Positions 42,501-51,930 of a DNA stretch of 64,000 nucleotides are shown here, in pieces. The stretch lies in contig NZ_CP049074.1 of the NCBI RefSeq assembly GCF_013343295.1, positions 1,593,501 through 1,657,500 on the forward strand, given 5' to 3'. Both the position numbers and the translations under genes were made by a program. Positions within the stretch are counted from its first letter, which is position 1; every line of letters begins with the position of its first letter. Below the pieces are notes generated by a model that saw nothing but the letters and a program-made list of their open reading frames with translations, was not told the DNA's origin and did no database searches. This DNA comes from Metallosphaera tengchongensis. GTDB taxonomy: Archaea > Thermoproteota > Thermoprotei_A > Sulfolobales > Sulfolobaceae.

Positions 42501-45500
42501 GTCCTCCTTCCCCTTATCCAGACATAAATTAACACCAGGACTCCCACTATTACCACACTAATTGATATGATGGGGTTGGCGCTGGATTTAGCTTCAACTG
42601 CAGGCCTGGTGAAAACTCCCTGAGGTGAGATGTGGTTGCTGGATGTGAGGATCTGAACCGGGGTAATGGCAGTGTTGTTTAGTAGGGTGCTATTTTGGAG
42701 GGAGTAGTGAAACACTTGAGTGTTTAGCAAGCTTACTGTAGAATTTATTGCAGTTAAATTATAAATAACCGAATTTACCAGCGTTGCGTTATGGTTTACT
42801 ATGGTGGCGTTAAGGATGTAGAGGTTGTATCCAGATGTTCCGTTAAAGTAAGGAACTAGGACGTAGGGCAGAAGGACGAAAGTTTTCACGGGGCTTGGTA
42901 CTACACTTAAGGTGTTGTAATCCAGGGATGACTGAGTTTGAGTCGGATAACCGTCACTGGCTACTCCACTTACGTAGATCTGCCACTGTCCTGCTAGTCC
43001 GTAAGGAGAGAGACCAAGTTCGTTGGAGTCGCTACCTGATGGCAGATTGAAGTATCCTATCCAGTGTCCTCCCTCATATTGTAGTGGGACAGCATTTGAA
43101 ATGGCAAGGTTGTCGAAGGATCCCTGAAGATAGGAGGGAATCACAATGGCTGAGAAAGTACCGTATTTAACAGGGGTACCATTTGGATAGTCAATGGTGG
43201 CGTTTATCTCTAGAGTAGAATTTTGAAGGGCAGTCTCTTCGACGTTATTTAGGGAAAGTACCAAGGACCTTGGGGCTACATATATCTGGGTAACACCGAT
43301 TCCGCCTGCAGTGTAATTACTAAAGTTATAAGTTGCCTTAGCCACAACTGTGTAATACCCAGGCGTAAAGTTGTCTGGGAGAGAAGTCTCCAAAACGTAA
43401 AGCTGACCCGAGGAAGTCTCTATGGAGTTTACAGTAACGTTGTAAGCGCTCGTCCCGTTCCTTAGGAAAGTAACTGTTACGTTAGGGGAACCTAAAGTTT
43501 CCGTGAAGACAGCCAAGGTGAAGTTTTCCCCTGGGGCTAAGGTTAATGGCTCAGTGGCAATCCCTGGGATTATGTACGGAACCACATATATTCCCGAAAC
43601 GAACTCGTCGAAACCATAGGCACCGGAGATCTCGACCAGATAAATCCCGTTAACCATGGACGAGTTTAGCGGAAAGGATCCAAAAACGTAATTGGTAGCG
43701 TTGCTAACGGTTAGACCAAATTGAGTAAAATTAAGGACCAGAGGATGTGTCAAGTTGACTGTTGAAATTAACCTCTGACTCCCGGTGGTCGGGTCATACT
43801 TGTACAGGAAGGCGCTAAAGGAAAGTTTGGAGTGGGCTATTGTGCCGTTAGGATAGGTTAGCTGGACTAGAACGGGCAGGTTTCCAGGGGTAGGATAGAG
43901 GGCCACTTGGGGCAACAGGAACTGGGCCTGGAGACCTGAGGTGAAGTAAGCCCCAGATGTGTGATTCCCTTGGCTAACCAAGATCTCCTGGACACCGTCA
44001 CCTGTTGCTGTGAATGTCCCAACCCAGTAGGATCCGTTGTAGGTGACTGGGACCGTCCCGGTCATACCTGAACCATTAAATATCTGCACCGAAGGTTGAG
44101 GGAAGGGAGGGGCTTTAATAACGACCTTAGCGACTTGACCGTCGAGATAGGTGGTGTTATCTACAGCTACAGATACTGACTTTTCGGAATTAATAAGCTC
44201 TGAATTGAGTAAATTGACGAAGTAACCAGCATTTATGTAACCTAGACCCGTTACCGGGTTGGGGGAACCTTGAGCTACGAATGGGGTATTGTAACCGTAG
44301 TTTATTGGTACCAGCGCTTTGGTTCCATTTAGGGAGTAGATCAAGGGATTGATGAAACCTAACCTGCCGTGAACTTGAACTGCGAGGGCGATTATTGCTG
44401 AGACTAAGGGTGAAGCTAGAGATGTACCTCCAACTAGGACAGAGGTGTTGTAATAGTAGGTTACAGGCACTCCAGTATATGGATTTCCATCAGCTGACAC
44501 ATCAGGGACTAGTCTGAAACCAGAGGTACCTTGATACCAAGGAGAGGGGAAGATAACGCTGTATCCTCCCGTTGAGGCTCCAAATATACTCTCCCCGCTC
44601 CAAGCCGTCTGCTCTGAGGTACCGTTGGAGAAGTAGAGCGTCGTGCCACCCACAGATAAAACGTATGGATCAGATGCAGGTAAAACTAAATTTCCAAGGG
44701 GAGATAGGAAGAAGTTGTTTCCAGTACCTCCACCGTCTCCACTAGAGGCGACGAAGGTTATCCCCTCAACCTCCCCGAGCCAGTACTCGTAAGTCATGGA
44801 CTGGATCATGGAGAGGGGGAGTAATCCGAGAGCTACGTAGATCTCTGGAATCCCGAAGCTCTGGGAGACTACAGATACCTTGTCTTGGCTGTCTATGTAA
44901 GCAATAATGGCAGGCAAGGATTCGTTTGGATTAGCCACATAGAGGATCAATCCGGCGTTTGGAGCTAAGACGTGAGAGTACTCCACATCTAGAGAGATCT
45001 CCAGAGCCCAGCCAGTAGATATTCCATCATTAGGGTTATAAGCCCCTATACTTTGCACCTGGAAGGACGGTGGGGGAGATAAGTTGTAATTCTTGTCAAA
45101 TGACGCCAGTTGGCTCTGAATGTAGGGGTCGCCATAAAAGTCTATGATGCCTATGGTAACGTTTGTCCCGTTAATGCCTTGACGTAGAAGCGGGGACACG
45201 TTATAGGCCTCCTGAAGCTGTTTGGGGTTCACCAGAGAGAAGGCGACTGCTTGGGAAACGTTATATAAGGTGGTGGGCCTCTGGAGAAGCGTCTTTGTGA
45301 CGTTGGTGGAAAACACCTCCGCGTTCTGTATAAGGGGAGAGTCAGCCCCTAGGTACTCGTAAAAGGTAAGGTTATGAAACCTTTGGAGGTAGAACTCTCC
45401 TCCCAGGGCCCTCTCAAACTGTGAGGCCTTACCTGTAGCCGTGATGACGTTCATGTAGGCTGAAGCCTGAATACCGTAGTGGTGCAAGTAGTCGATTGTT

Positions 45501-45727
45501 CTATTTATTTCATCGCTTGGTATGAAGAGCGACTCTACCTGACTCTTGTTTAGAACCTTGTGTTCCTGGACATACAACTGGAGTAGCTCAAGATTCTGGG
45601 GCTTTTCCACGATGTTCACGGTTACCATCTGGTTAGGCGGTAAAGTTACCTGGGTCTGCTGGTTGTAATGGAAAACCGGTAAGACCTGGCTTAGTATAAG
45701 TGTAAGGAGCACTATTTCCTTAATCAT
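42497..45727 (-). CDS. S53-family acid protease (sedolisin/kumamolisin-like), membrane-anchored
   Basis: About 1076 residues. Signal peptide, then the pro-domain and the S53 catalytic core. The Ser-Glu-Asp triad is E246/D250 in ALEISLD and Ser439 in GGTSLASP, with the oxyanion Asp334 in SSGDGG (numbering from ATG 45736). After the core come about 550 residues of beta-rich domains with many N-glycosylation sites and a C-terminal transmembrane helix ending RGRRT. It degrades protein outside the cell at low pH. ATG 45727 fits the TATA GTTTATGAG (45752-45760) slightly better than ATG 45736. That TATA lies inside the TnpB relic. Confidence 0.9.
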   Translation of the reverse strand: MIKEIVLLTLILSQVLPVFHYNQQTQVTLPPNQMVTVNIVEKPQNLELLQLYVQEHKVLNKSQVESLFIPSDEINRTIDYLHHYGIQASAYMNVITATGKASQFERALGGEFYLQRFHNLTFYEYLGADSPLIQNAEVFSTNVTKTLLQRPTTLYNVSQAVAFSLVNPKQLQEAYNVSPLLRQGINGTNVTIGIIDFYGDPYIQSQLASFDKNYNLSPPPSFQVQSIGAYNPNDGISTGWALEISLDVEYSHVLAPNAGLILYVANPNESLPAIIAYIDSQDKVSVVSQSFGIPEIYVALGLLPLSMIQSMTYEYWLGEVEGITFVASSGDGGGTGNNFFLSPLGNLVLPASDPYVLSVGGTTLYFSNGTSEQTAWSGESIFGASTGGYSVIFPSPWYQGTSGFRLVPDVSADGNPYTGVPVTYYYNTSVLVGGTSLASPLVSAIIALAVQVHGRLGFINPLIYSLNGTKALVPINYGYNTPFVAQGSPNPVTGLGYINAGYFVNLLNSELINSEKSVSVAVDNTTYLDGQVAKVVIKAPPFPQPSVQIFNGSGMTGTVPVTYNGSYWVGTFTATGDGVQEILVSQGNHTSGAYFTSGLQAQFLLPQVALYPTPGNLPVLVQLTYPNGTIAHSKLSFSAFLYKYDPTTGSQRLISTVNLTHPLVLNFTQFGLTVSNATNYVFGSFPLNSSMVNGIYLVEISGAYGFDEFVSGIYVVPYIIPGIATEPLTLAPGENFTLAVFTETLGSPNVTVTFLRNGTSAYNVTVNSIETSSGQLYVLETSLPDNFTPGYYTVVAKATYNFSNYTAGGIGVTQIYVAPRSLVLSLNNVEETALQNSTLEINATIDYPNGTPVKYGTFSAIVIPSYLQGSFDNLAISNAVPLQYEGGHWIGYFNLPSGSDSNELGLSPYGLAGQWQIYVSGVASDGYPTQTQSSLDYNTLSVVPSPVKTFVLLPYVLVPYFNGTSGYNLYILNATIVNHNATLVNSVIYNLTAINSTVSLLNTQVFHYSLQNSTLLNNTAITPVQILTSSNHISPQGVFTRPAVEAKSSANPIISISVVIVGVLVLIYVWIRGRRT

Positions 45728-45738
45728 GAAGGTCATTA

Positions 45739-46011
45739 TCAGTTGATGCTCTCATAAACTTTTTCGTGAGTAATTCTAACATCTCTGACTTCCTCCACGC
45801 AATGGCGAGTTTCCCCCATCGACTCGTAGCAACATCCCTCATGTGGGGGCAGTCGAGAGGGAAGAGGACTCCCATACAAGTTCATGACCGCGATGACGTC
45901 AAGGTCGTCCTCATAACCGCAGTCAACACAACGGAAGTACCTATAAGCTACTCTCTCCACCTTAGTACCGCACTTATGGCAAACCCAGAGCTTTTTCATG
46001 GCTAGAGACAA
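45739..46011 (-). pseudogene. TnpB (IS200/IS605 OrfB) C-terminal relic
   Basis: A 90-codon remnant. [12 protein letters not shown] and [20 protein letters not shown] form the Cys4 zinc finger and final RuvC Asp motif of TnpB. The catalytic N-terminal 300 or so residues are gone, and the sequence after VMNLYG drifts into unrelated codons. It ends 2 nt before the sedolisin ATG 45736 and contains that gene's TATA box. A member of the element family that probably left the dispersed hairpins. Confidence 0.85.
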
Positions 46012-46305
46012 GAGCGAATAGGGAGGGGATGGGGGAAATCCTCATTGAAATCGTAGCTCTGAATTTAATCCCACTCTTTTTTGGCCCTTCTGCCCATAGA
46101 CAGATGTAGGGGAAAGGGTTTATGCCATTTGTCATCTCCGCTGAGCGAGGCTTTCCCCAACTTTATAAACCAAACCAATTGAAGGTTTATTCCATCCGTT
46201 CTAGCTCTCATGTCCTCATTACGCTAACTTCCATGAGAAACTTGTTTCTATACTTTTAATATTAATCTTTAATATTAAGAATTCATAAGGTTCACTGATC
46301 AGATT
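46012..46305. other. 294-bp region between the TnpB relic and a methyltransferase gene
   Basis: No gene. At about 46131-46158 the blocks GTCATCTCC and GAGCGAGGCTTTCC look like an internally deleted copy of the IS-like hairpin. Near the right end AATTCATAAGG (about 46279-46289) is the likely promoter of the next gene. Confidence 0.45.
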
Positions 46306-46815
46306 ATGCCCGTCTACTACCCTGTGAGAAGGATGGGGATAACGCTTGAGGAGGAGGAATTCATAGCTAGGAGGCTACAACAAATATCTGTAGATGGGGA
46401 GGTTCTAGATGTAGGTTGCGGAAACTGTATGATTCCCATCCTGTTGGCTAAGAAGTGGGGTAAAAGGATCCACGCGGCTGACATATGGGACGAGTTCCCA
46501 ATGGAGCAGGCTATGAAGAACGCTAAGGAGGAGGGAGTGGAACTAACTTTCATGAAAATATCGAGACCAGATATAGTCCTCCCATTCCAGGACTCCTCTC
46601 TGGAAATGGTGTATTCTGTGATGTTCGTTTATAACTTGAGGAAAGAGGAGAGACAGAAACTTTTCTCAGAAGTGCACAGGGTCCTGAAGAAGGGAGGTCT
46701 TTTCCTCATAGTAGATCCTGTGATAGTAAGGAGGGAGAGGAAGGAACTGGTTAATTTCTCTGAGGTCTCGTACAGGGAGGAGAACGCCCTCTTCTATTAC
46801 CTAACTAGAAAGTAA
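46306..46815 (+). CDS. Class I SAM-dependent methyltransferase
   Basis: 169 residues. Motif I VLDVGCGNCMIPILLA (about residues 34-49), acidic strand-2 end HAADIW, then LEMVYSVMFVYNL and the post-motif VLKKGGLFLIVDP. Typical class I methyltransferase of the UbiE/Methyltransf_11 kind, small and without an extra substrate domain. Substrate unknown. Confidence 0.82.
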   Translation: MPVYYPVRRMGITLEEEEFIARRLQQISVDGEVLDVGCGNCMIPILLAKKWGKRIHAADIWDEFPMEQAMKNAKEEGVELTFMKISRPDIVLPFQDSSLEMVYSVMFVYNLRKEERQKLFSEVHRVLKKGGLFLIVDPVIVRRERKELVNFSEVSYREENALFYYLTRK

Positions 46816-47069
46816 TCTCGACTACCTAGAGAGTTGGAGCTTCGCACGGCCTTTTGTTGGTATAAGTCTTAAACATTTATAGGTCTCGCCATGTTCCCTC
46901 GTCCACTTCCATTCTGAAATAGTTTTGAACGAGTACAGTTAGGTTGAGGATTTTCTACATGCCCCACGTTTTCACGAACCTTCTTCCAAGATATCTAGCT
47001 TCATGACTTATACTGTTCGCAACTACAGTATTGCTAAAAGTTAAAAACAACTCCGCAGTGTAATTGACT

Positions 47070-48302
47070 ATGAGCGTTGGGGAAGATGGAGATAGGATCA
47101 CCTTCGATATGGGAAGGTGGATTGTTCCTAAGAGACCCGTTGTTCTTTATATAGAGGGAGATGGGATAGGGCCAGAAATTGTGAACTCCGCAATCCAGGT
47201 AATAAATAAGGCAGTGGAGAAGGCTTACGGTTCGGACAAAGAGATAAAGTGGGTTGAGGCTTTAGCGGGCGAGAAGGCCGTTACCAAGGTCAACGATAGG
47301 TTTCCAAAGGAAACCCAGGAGATGCTCATGAAATACAGAGTAGTACTGAAAGGGCCTTTGGAGACCCCAATAGGGAAGGGGTGGAAGTCGGTAAACGTCG
47401 CCATAAGGCTTATGCTCGATCTATATGCCAACATAAGACCGGTCAAGTACATAGAAGGCTTGGAGTCACCCCTGAAGGAGCCAAACAAGGTGGATATGAT
47501 CATCTTCAGGGAAAATACCGATGACCTGTACAGGGGGATCGAGTACACTTACAATAGTGAGGAGGCTAAGAAGATAAGATCGTTCTTAAGGGACCAGTTA
47601 AAGGTAGAGGTAGAGGACGACACGGGGATAGGGATCAAGGTTATCAGTAAGTACAAGACCGAGAGGATAACCAGAATGGCCCTAAAGTATGCGGTGGAAC
47701 ACGGAAGGAAAAGGGTTACCATAATGCATAAGGGAAACGTGCTGAAGTATACGGAAGGGGCCTTTAGGGACTGGGCCTACGATTTGGCCAAGACTGAATT
47801 TAGGGACAAAATAGTTACAGAAGAAGAGGTAAACTCTCAGTACTCAGGGAGCGTGCCTGAAGGAAAGATCCTAGTTAACGATAGAATAGCCGATAACATG
47901 TTCCAACAGATAATAACTAGGCCGAACGAATACGATGTAATTCTCGCCCCTAACTTGAACGGGGATTACATTTCAGACGCTGCTGGTGCCCTAATAGGCA
48001 ACATAGGTATGCTAGGCGGAGCCAACATAGGGGACTCTGGGGGGATGTTCGAGGCCATCCACGGGACAGCTCCCAAGTATAAAGGGAAGAACGTGGCCAA
48101 CCCAACTGGAATAATAAAGGGGGCAGAGCTCATGTTGAGATTTATGGGATGGAATGAGGCAGCCGACCTTGTAGAAAAGTCCGTGTTAACAGCTATCTCC
48201 AGGAAGAAGGTAACTCAGGATCTGGCTAGGTTCATGGGCGTTAAAGCCCTTAGTACCACTGAGTACACGCAGGAACTGATTCAAATAATGGAGACCATCT
48301 GA
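47070..48302 (+). CDS. icd: Isocitrate dehydrogenase
   Basis: 411 residues from ATG 47070, 26 nt after the TATA-like AGTTAAAAAC (47039-47048); TTG 47064 is less likely. The substrate and Mg sites are visible: IEGDGIGPEI, FRENTDDLYRGIEY, and the isopropylmalate/isocitrate dehydrogenase signature NLNGDYISDAAGALIG. It converts isocitrate to 2-oxoglutarate in the TCA cycle. Coenzyme choice (NADP likely) cannot be settled from sequence here. Confidence 0.95.
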   Translation: MSVGEDGDRITFDMGRWIVPKRPVVLYIEGDGIGPEIVNSAIQVINKAVEKAYGSDKEIKWVEALAGEKAVTKVNDRFPKETQEMLMKYRVVLKGPLETPIGKGWKSVNVAIRLMLDLYANIRPVKYIEGLESPLKEPNKVDMIIFRENTDDLYRGIEYTYNSEEAKKIRSFLRDQLKVEVEDDTGIGIKVISKYKTERITRMALKYAVEHGRKRVTIMHKGNVLKYTEGAFRDWAYDLAKTEFRDKIVTEEEVNSQYSGSVPEGKILVNDRIADNMFQQIITRPNEYDVILAPNLNGDYISDAAGALIGNIGMLGGANIGDSGGMFEAIHGTAPKYKGKNVANPTGIIKGAELMLRFMGWNEAADLVEKSVLTAISRKKVTQDLARFMGVKALSTTEYTQELIQIMETI

Positions 48303-48319
48303 CCCTAATTTGGACGACG

Positions 48320-48325
48320 TTTTTT
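48320..48325 (+). terminator. T-tract after icd
   Basis: GTTTTTTATTTG 18 nt after the icd stop, typical of crenarchaeal T-rich terminators. Confidence 0.4.
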
Positions 48326-48337
48326 ATTTGTCGCGTT

Positions 48338-48354
48338 TTAACTCCCCGGTTAAA
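48338..48354. repeat. TTAACTCCCCGGTTAAA element, copy A
   Basis: 17-bp sequence with dyad TTAAC-N6-GTTAA, identical to 50782-50798. The two copies flank the orc1/cdc6 gene and the candidate origin. Confidence 0.7.
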
Positions 48355-48528
48355 AACAGTGTTAACCTCGAGACATAAAGCCCTTAGCGCTACGCGTTCA
48401 GACTGGAACAGATGTGAATAATCTAGCTTAATGCGTTTCTATCCAGGTATTTTTAGAACGAGTGGGAATAATTACCGCATAAATCGTAGAAAACTTAGGT
48501 TGAACCCTCTAGATGCGAGACTAAACGA

Positions 48529-48819
48529 TTAAACTTTCCCTTCTTGAAGGGCCAGTGATATCCTCTCTAGAACTTTCCTAAGCCTCCGCTCTTCCTCCTT
48601 TACTATCAAGAGTTCCCTCTTAAGCTCTGAGGCCCTTTCTACCCTTTCCTTCATTTTCTCACCTTCTTTTCCCAGATATTTACTCCTCAATTTACCTTCC
48701 TCCCAGAACCTAAGGTAATAGTAGACCTTGCCGTTGACTGTCTTGGCCTCCAGGTGACCTGATGGCAAACGTTCCAGTTCCTTCTCCAGTATGTCCCTTT
48801 TCCTTTCCAGGTCTTCCAA
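48529..48819 (-). CDS. Hypothetical coiled-coil protein downstream of orc1/cdc6, 96 aa
   Basis: Two charged helices flank a small beta motif, GHLEAKTVNGKVYYYLRFWE followed by KLRSKYLGKEGE. Family not firmly recognised; similar motifs occur in small DNA-associated proteins. TTG 48819 is 16 nt after the orc1/cdc6 stop, so it is probably expressed from the same transcript. Confidence 0.55.
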   Translation of the reverse strand: MEDLERKRDILEKELERLPSGHLEAKTVNGKVYYYLRFWEEGKLRSKYLGKEGEKMKERVERASELKRELLIVKEEERRLRKVLERISLALQEGKV

Positions 48820-48835
48820 TCTATCCTCGAGATCC

Positions 48836-50020
48836 TTAACCCGTTTCCATATCTGGTTTCTCGTCGTACTCGTATCCCATCTCCTCCGTCAAGTTCTCCT
48901 CCAACGCCTTCACGATCTTCTCTTTGTCTTGAACCTCCACGTACTTCCTTATCCCCCCTGCCCTCCCTCTGTTCATTATCTTTATCTTCACGATCCCGAA
49001 CATATCTAGTTCTGAGACAATGTCTGAGAACCTCCTGTAGGACAAGGGTTTCTGCTTTAGTTTGTCGCAATATCTTGAATATATCTTGTGGGCAGTCACC
49101 ACGTCATCAGCCATCACAATTGCCCTAAGTGCCAGCTTATAGTGGAAAGGAAGTGACTTTATCGCCTCAAATAACCTCTCCTGCTCATACTCTATAATTG
49201 CCTTGTCCACGTGCTCCTTCTTTATAAAGCCTATACCGGAGGCCAACTGGGCTGATCTAAACAGGAGGTTGACGGCTTTCCTGGCATCCCCGTGTTCCCT
49301 CGCGGATATGGCTGCAATATACGAAAGAATCTCATCGTTATATGTCCCGTCTATGAGACCGTAGTTCGCGTACTTGGCTAGTATTTCTTTGAGCTGGACA
49401 GCATCATAGGGTTTAAAGATCACCGAAGGGCCCAGGGAGGACAAAACCCTCGGTTCCATGTAATCCCTCACGTTAATGTCGTTACTAATCATTATGACTG
49501 AGACGTCGGCGTCAGCCCTTAAGAGCTGATATAGGACTATGTCTCCCCCTCTCCTTTTCACGAGAGTGTCCACCTCGTCTAGGTACACTATGGCCTTCTT
49601 TCCCTTCAACACGCTCTTTATCTTATCAATGTATTCGCCTAGGTTTACTCCGTGTCTAGGGACGAAACTGTTGGTTAGCCTCTCAGCTATAACCGAGAGA
49701 ACAGCCTGAGGGGTTCCTCCGACTTCTCTGGAGTTCAAATAAACCTGCCTAACCCCGCTGTAGTCCTGGTCTTCCTTCTTCACCTCTTCTATTTCGTTGT
49801 AAATGTACTTCACCACGAACGTCTTACCAGTTCCCGTCAGGCCTAGAAAGAGGTTTGAAAACTTGACGTCATTTTTAACGAAATACCTTACAGCTATTGC
49901 TGCCTCCCTAATTATATCTTCCCTGAAAGGTATGTCAGTAAAGACCGAGAGGGGATCAATGAATACCTTAGGGTTTCTGATTACTTCTCCCTTTCCCCCC
50001 TTCAGAGCTTCCCTTATCAC
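48836..50020 (-). CDS. Orc1/Cdc6 replication initiator (probably Orc1-3/Cdc6-3)
   Basis: 394 residues, AAA+ ATPase plus winged helix. Walker [10 protein letters not shown], Walker B VYLDEVD, sensor 1 VIMISND and a sensor-2 region HGDARKAV; the C-terminal winged helix is [19 protein letters not shown]. The sequence [15 protein letters not shown] and the overall text match what I recall of the S. solfataricus Cdc6-3 protein rather than Cdc6-1. It binds and marks replication origins. GTG 50020 fits the TATA-like GAATTTAAC (about 50044-50052) as leaderless. Confidence 0.9.
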   Translation of the reverse strand: MIREALKGGKGEVIRNPKVFIDPLSVFTDIPFREDIIREAAIAVRYFVKNDVKFSNLFLGLTGTGKTFVVKYIYNEIEEVKKEDQDYSGVRQVYLNSREVGGTPQAVLSVIAERLTNSFVPRHGVNLGEYIDKIKSVLKGKKAIVYLDEVDTLVKRRGGDIVLYQLLRADADVSVIMISNDINVRDYMEPRVLSSLGPSVIFKPYDAVQLKEILAKYANYGLIDGTYNDEILSYIAAISAREHGDARKAVNLLFRSAQLASGIGFIKKEHVDKAIIEYEQERLFEAIKSLPFHYKLALRAIVMADDVVTAHKIYSRYCDKLKQKPLSYRRFSDIVSELDMFGIVKIKIMNRGRAGGIRKYVEVQDKEKIVKALEENLTEEMGYEYDEKPDMETG

Positions 50021-50491
50021 AGAGTTTCATACGTTTCGGCAGTTAAATTCAGTTTCATATATTCTCATAGTATTATCCCGATAGAAATTTCCTAAGTTAA
50101 TACCATGTTCAGGTCTATAATCATGGATACAGTATAAATGCAATGTTTCCTCCAATTCTATACCCTAATCCTTGAGACTCACTCCGTGAATTTCATCCGT
50201 TTCTAGTAAACTGAAAAGGTAAGGTTTTGTGGTGGCCTTCTCGAATTATACAAACTCGACTATGAATTCGTATAAAAGTTATATAAAAAACGAAGTTGAG
50301 TTGCAGGGACACACTATAGTTTAAATCATACCATTCTTCTTGGTATAATCGATAATCTGTATAAAAACACCATCATCATTTCTTATTACATAGGCATAAT
50401 TTTAGGGTATGAAGGTGCATGAAACACTGCTTTTATACTGTAAAGAGTGTTCGTAACAAAAGAATATAGATATGATGTCGCCATTTACTAT
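50021..50491. other. Candidate replication origin (oriC2-like)
   Basis: 471-bp AT-rich gap between orc1/cdc6 and the pterin dehydratase gene. In S. solfataricus an origin lies beside cdc6-3. Here several GAAAC cores of mini-ORB type occur on the minus strand: near 50024, 50034, 50053, TTGGAGGAAACA at 50144-50155, and TAGAAACGG at about 50197-50205. A very AT-rich stretch (about 50240-50460) could be the unwinding element. The matches are degenerate, so this is a context-based inference. Confidence 0.5.
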
Positions 50492-50779
50492 ATGGCTAAG
50501 TTATCGGAACAGGAAATCGAGGCCGCTCTCAAAAGATTAAGCGGTTGGAAGCTTGAAAATGGTACGCTAGTTAAGGAGTTTAAGTTTTCTGACTTCGCCG
50601 AATCCGTCAGATTTCTGACAAGAGTTCAGCCAGTAGCGGACTCACTAGACCATCACCCAGACGTGTGCATCTATTACAATAGAGTTGTAGTCCATCTCAC
50701 TACCCATGACGAAGGGGGGATAACCCAGTTAGACGTGAAGCTTGCAGAGAAACTTGACGACTTAGCTAAGCTACACTGA
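50492..50779 (+). CDS. Pterin-4a-carbinolamine dehydratase
   Basis: 95 residues from ATG 50492; an in-frame start at 50447 precedes the TATA GAATATAG (about 50462-50469) and is excluded. The PCD/DCoH signature is complete: WKLENGTLVKEFKFSDF, DSLDHHPDVCIYYNRVVVHLTTHDEGG. It dehydrates 4a-hydroxytetrahydropterin; in archaea the partner hydroxylase is usually not known. Confidence 0.93.
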   Translation: MAKLSEQEIEAALKRLSGWKLENGTLVKEFKFSDFAESVRFLTRVQPVADSLDHHPDVCIYYNRVVVHLTTHDEGGITQLDVKLAEKLDDLAKLH

Positions 50780-50781
50780 TG

Positions 50782-50798
50782 TTAACTCCCCGGTTAAA
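50782..50798. repeat. TTAACTCCCCGGTTAAA element, copy B
   Basis: Identical 17 bp to 48338-48354, three nt after the pterin dehydratase stop. In both places CTCGAG follows shortly after. Confidence 0.7.
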
Positions 50799-50838
50799 GC
50801 AACTTCTCGAGTAGCTAGTAACCTATTGTCAAACAAGG

Positions 50839-51651
50839 TTAACTGACAAGCCCTGTACTCACGCAAGATCCCTTCCAACGCCTTTGTAAACCTTCAAGTA
50901 TAAGGTTGACGTATTCCCTCGAAGGGGTTCCCTCAGAATGCCCCTCATCCGAGGCATATGCGACACCGAAATATTCCTTACCTTCCGTATCGTAAACCTT
51001 TACGGTTTTCCTTATGTATCTTATGAGATGTCCCTCAGCCTTGTCCAAGGAGTTTAGATAGTCCTCCATCATCATATAGACGTAACCGCAGACCTTTCCT
51101 TTCTCATCCTTGGCCAGGTTCGCGCAAACACCATACTTGCACGGTACGTTGAAAACTACCTTGTATCCAGGTAGGTAAGCGTTGATTTCTCTTAAGATCT
51201 CCCTCACTCCCCTTTCCCTTAGAACTTCGTAGTTGGTATTCTCGGCGTAAGCGAAGAGATTTGTCACTACTGGCATTCCTATCCATCGCGAGTAATCCCC
51301 TGAAGTGATTTGATCCTTCTCCTTCGTGGGTTGGTTGTAGATGTAAAGGTAGACTCCACTGAGCTTGTGTTGCCTCTGTTCATCGAAATATACAGTTGTA
51401 GTCTCCCTAACGTAGAGGTCATCCTCTAAGCCCTCATAACCCTCCACTTGGTCTAGTCTGGCTAACGTCTCTTGATTAATCTCATAAACCTCTCCCCATA
51501 CCCTTCCGTCTCCCTTCACGACTCCTGGATATCCACCTAGATTATACATCTCAAAGCCCTCAGCGTAACCTAGTCCAACAAACCTGGACCTCCTAAGGTA
51601 ATGATGAAGCTCGAAACCGTACCTTAAGCTTCCGTAAACGAAGATGTACAT
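50839..51651 (-). CDS. Gamma-glutamylcyclotransferase-like protein, tandem domains
   Basis: 270 residues. The N-terminal GGCT/AIG2 domain has YGSLRYG and the catalytic-Glu region around VYEINQETLARLDQVEGY. The C-terminal half repeats the fold (GYVYMMMEDYLNSLDKAEGH ... KEYFGVAYAS) but has lost the YGSLR loop, so it looks like a fused second, probably inactive, GGCT domain. Possible role in gamma-glutamyl peptide turnover. Third gene after the NfeD-like gene on the minus strand. Confidence 0.78.
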   Translation of the reverse strand: MYIFVYGSLRYGFELHHYLRRSRFVGLGYAEGFEMYNLGGYPGVVKGDGRVWGEVYEINQETLARLDQVEGYEGLEDDLYVRETTTVYFDEQRQHKLSGVYLYIYNQPTKEKDQITSGDYSRWIGMPVVTNLFAYAENTNYEVLRERGVREILREINAYLPGYKVVFNVPCKYGVCANLAKDEKGKVCGYVYMMMEDYLNSLDKAEGHLIRYIRKTVKVYDTEGKEYFGVAYASDEGHSEGTPSREYVNLILEGLQRRWKGSCVSTGLVS

Positions 51652-51654
51652 GAG

Positions 51655-51930
51655 TTAACCCTCAAGAAATTGGATCCACAACTCCAGTTCTTCCAAGGAT
51701 ATTTCCCTCACTTCCTGACCGTTCTCCTTTATCTTTCCACCAAGCACCTGATATTCGCCGTTTACTTTCTTTAAGCTGACCTCCATAGTCCTAACAACTT
51801 CAGCGCTCACCCCGGAGGCTTCCTCTATGGAGGGAGGGTAGTAAATTAGAGTTACATCGTCACCCCTTTCCTCAGTTTTGTACCTACCTGAGGCCTTGAG
51901 CTTATCCAGAGTTTCAAATGATAGCTTCAT
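51655..51930 (-). CDS. Hypothetical protein, 91 aa
   Basis: Small soluble protein (MKLSFETLDKLKASGRYKTE...). The frame allows a start at 51948; ATG 51930 is chosen as the first ATG giving a natural N terminus and a smaller overlap with the NfeD-like gene. Family not recognised. Its stop lies 3 nt before the GGCT gene, so they are co-transcribed. Confidence 0.5.
   Translation of the reverse strand: MKLSFETLDKLKASGRYKTEERGDDVTLIYYPPSIEEASGVSAEVVRTMEVSLKKVNGEYQVLGGKIKENGQEVREISLEELELWIQFLEG

Noticed and set aside
48687-49070. 127-codon minus-strand frame overlapping orc1/cdc6 and its neighbour
   Set aside because: Out-of-frame shadow; Arg/Gly-rich translation typical of a wrong frame.
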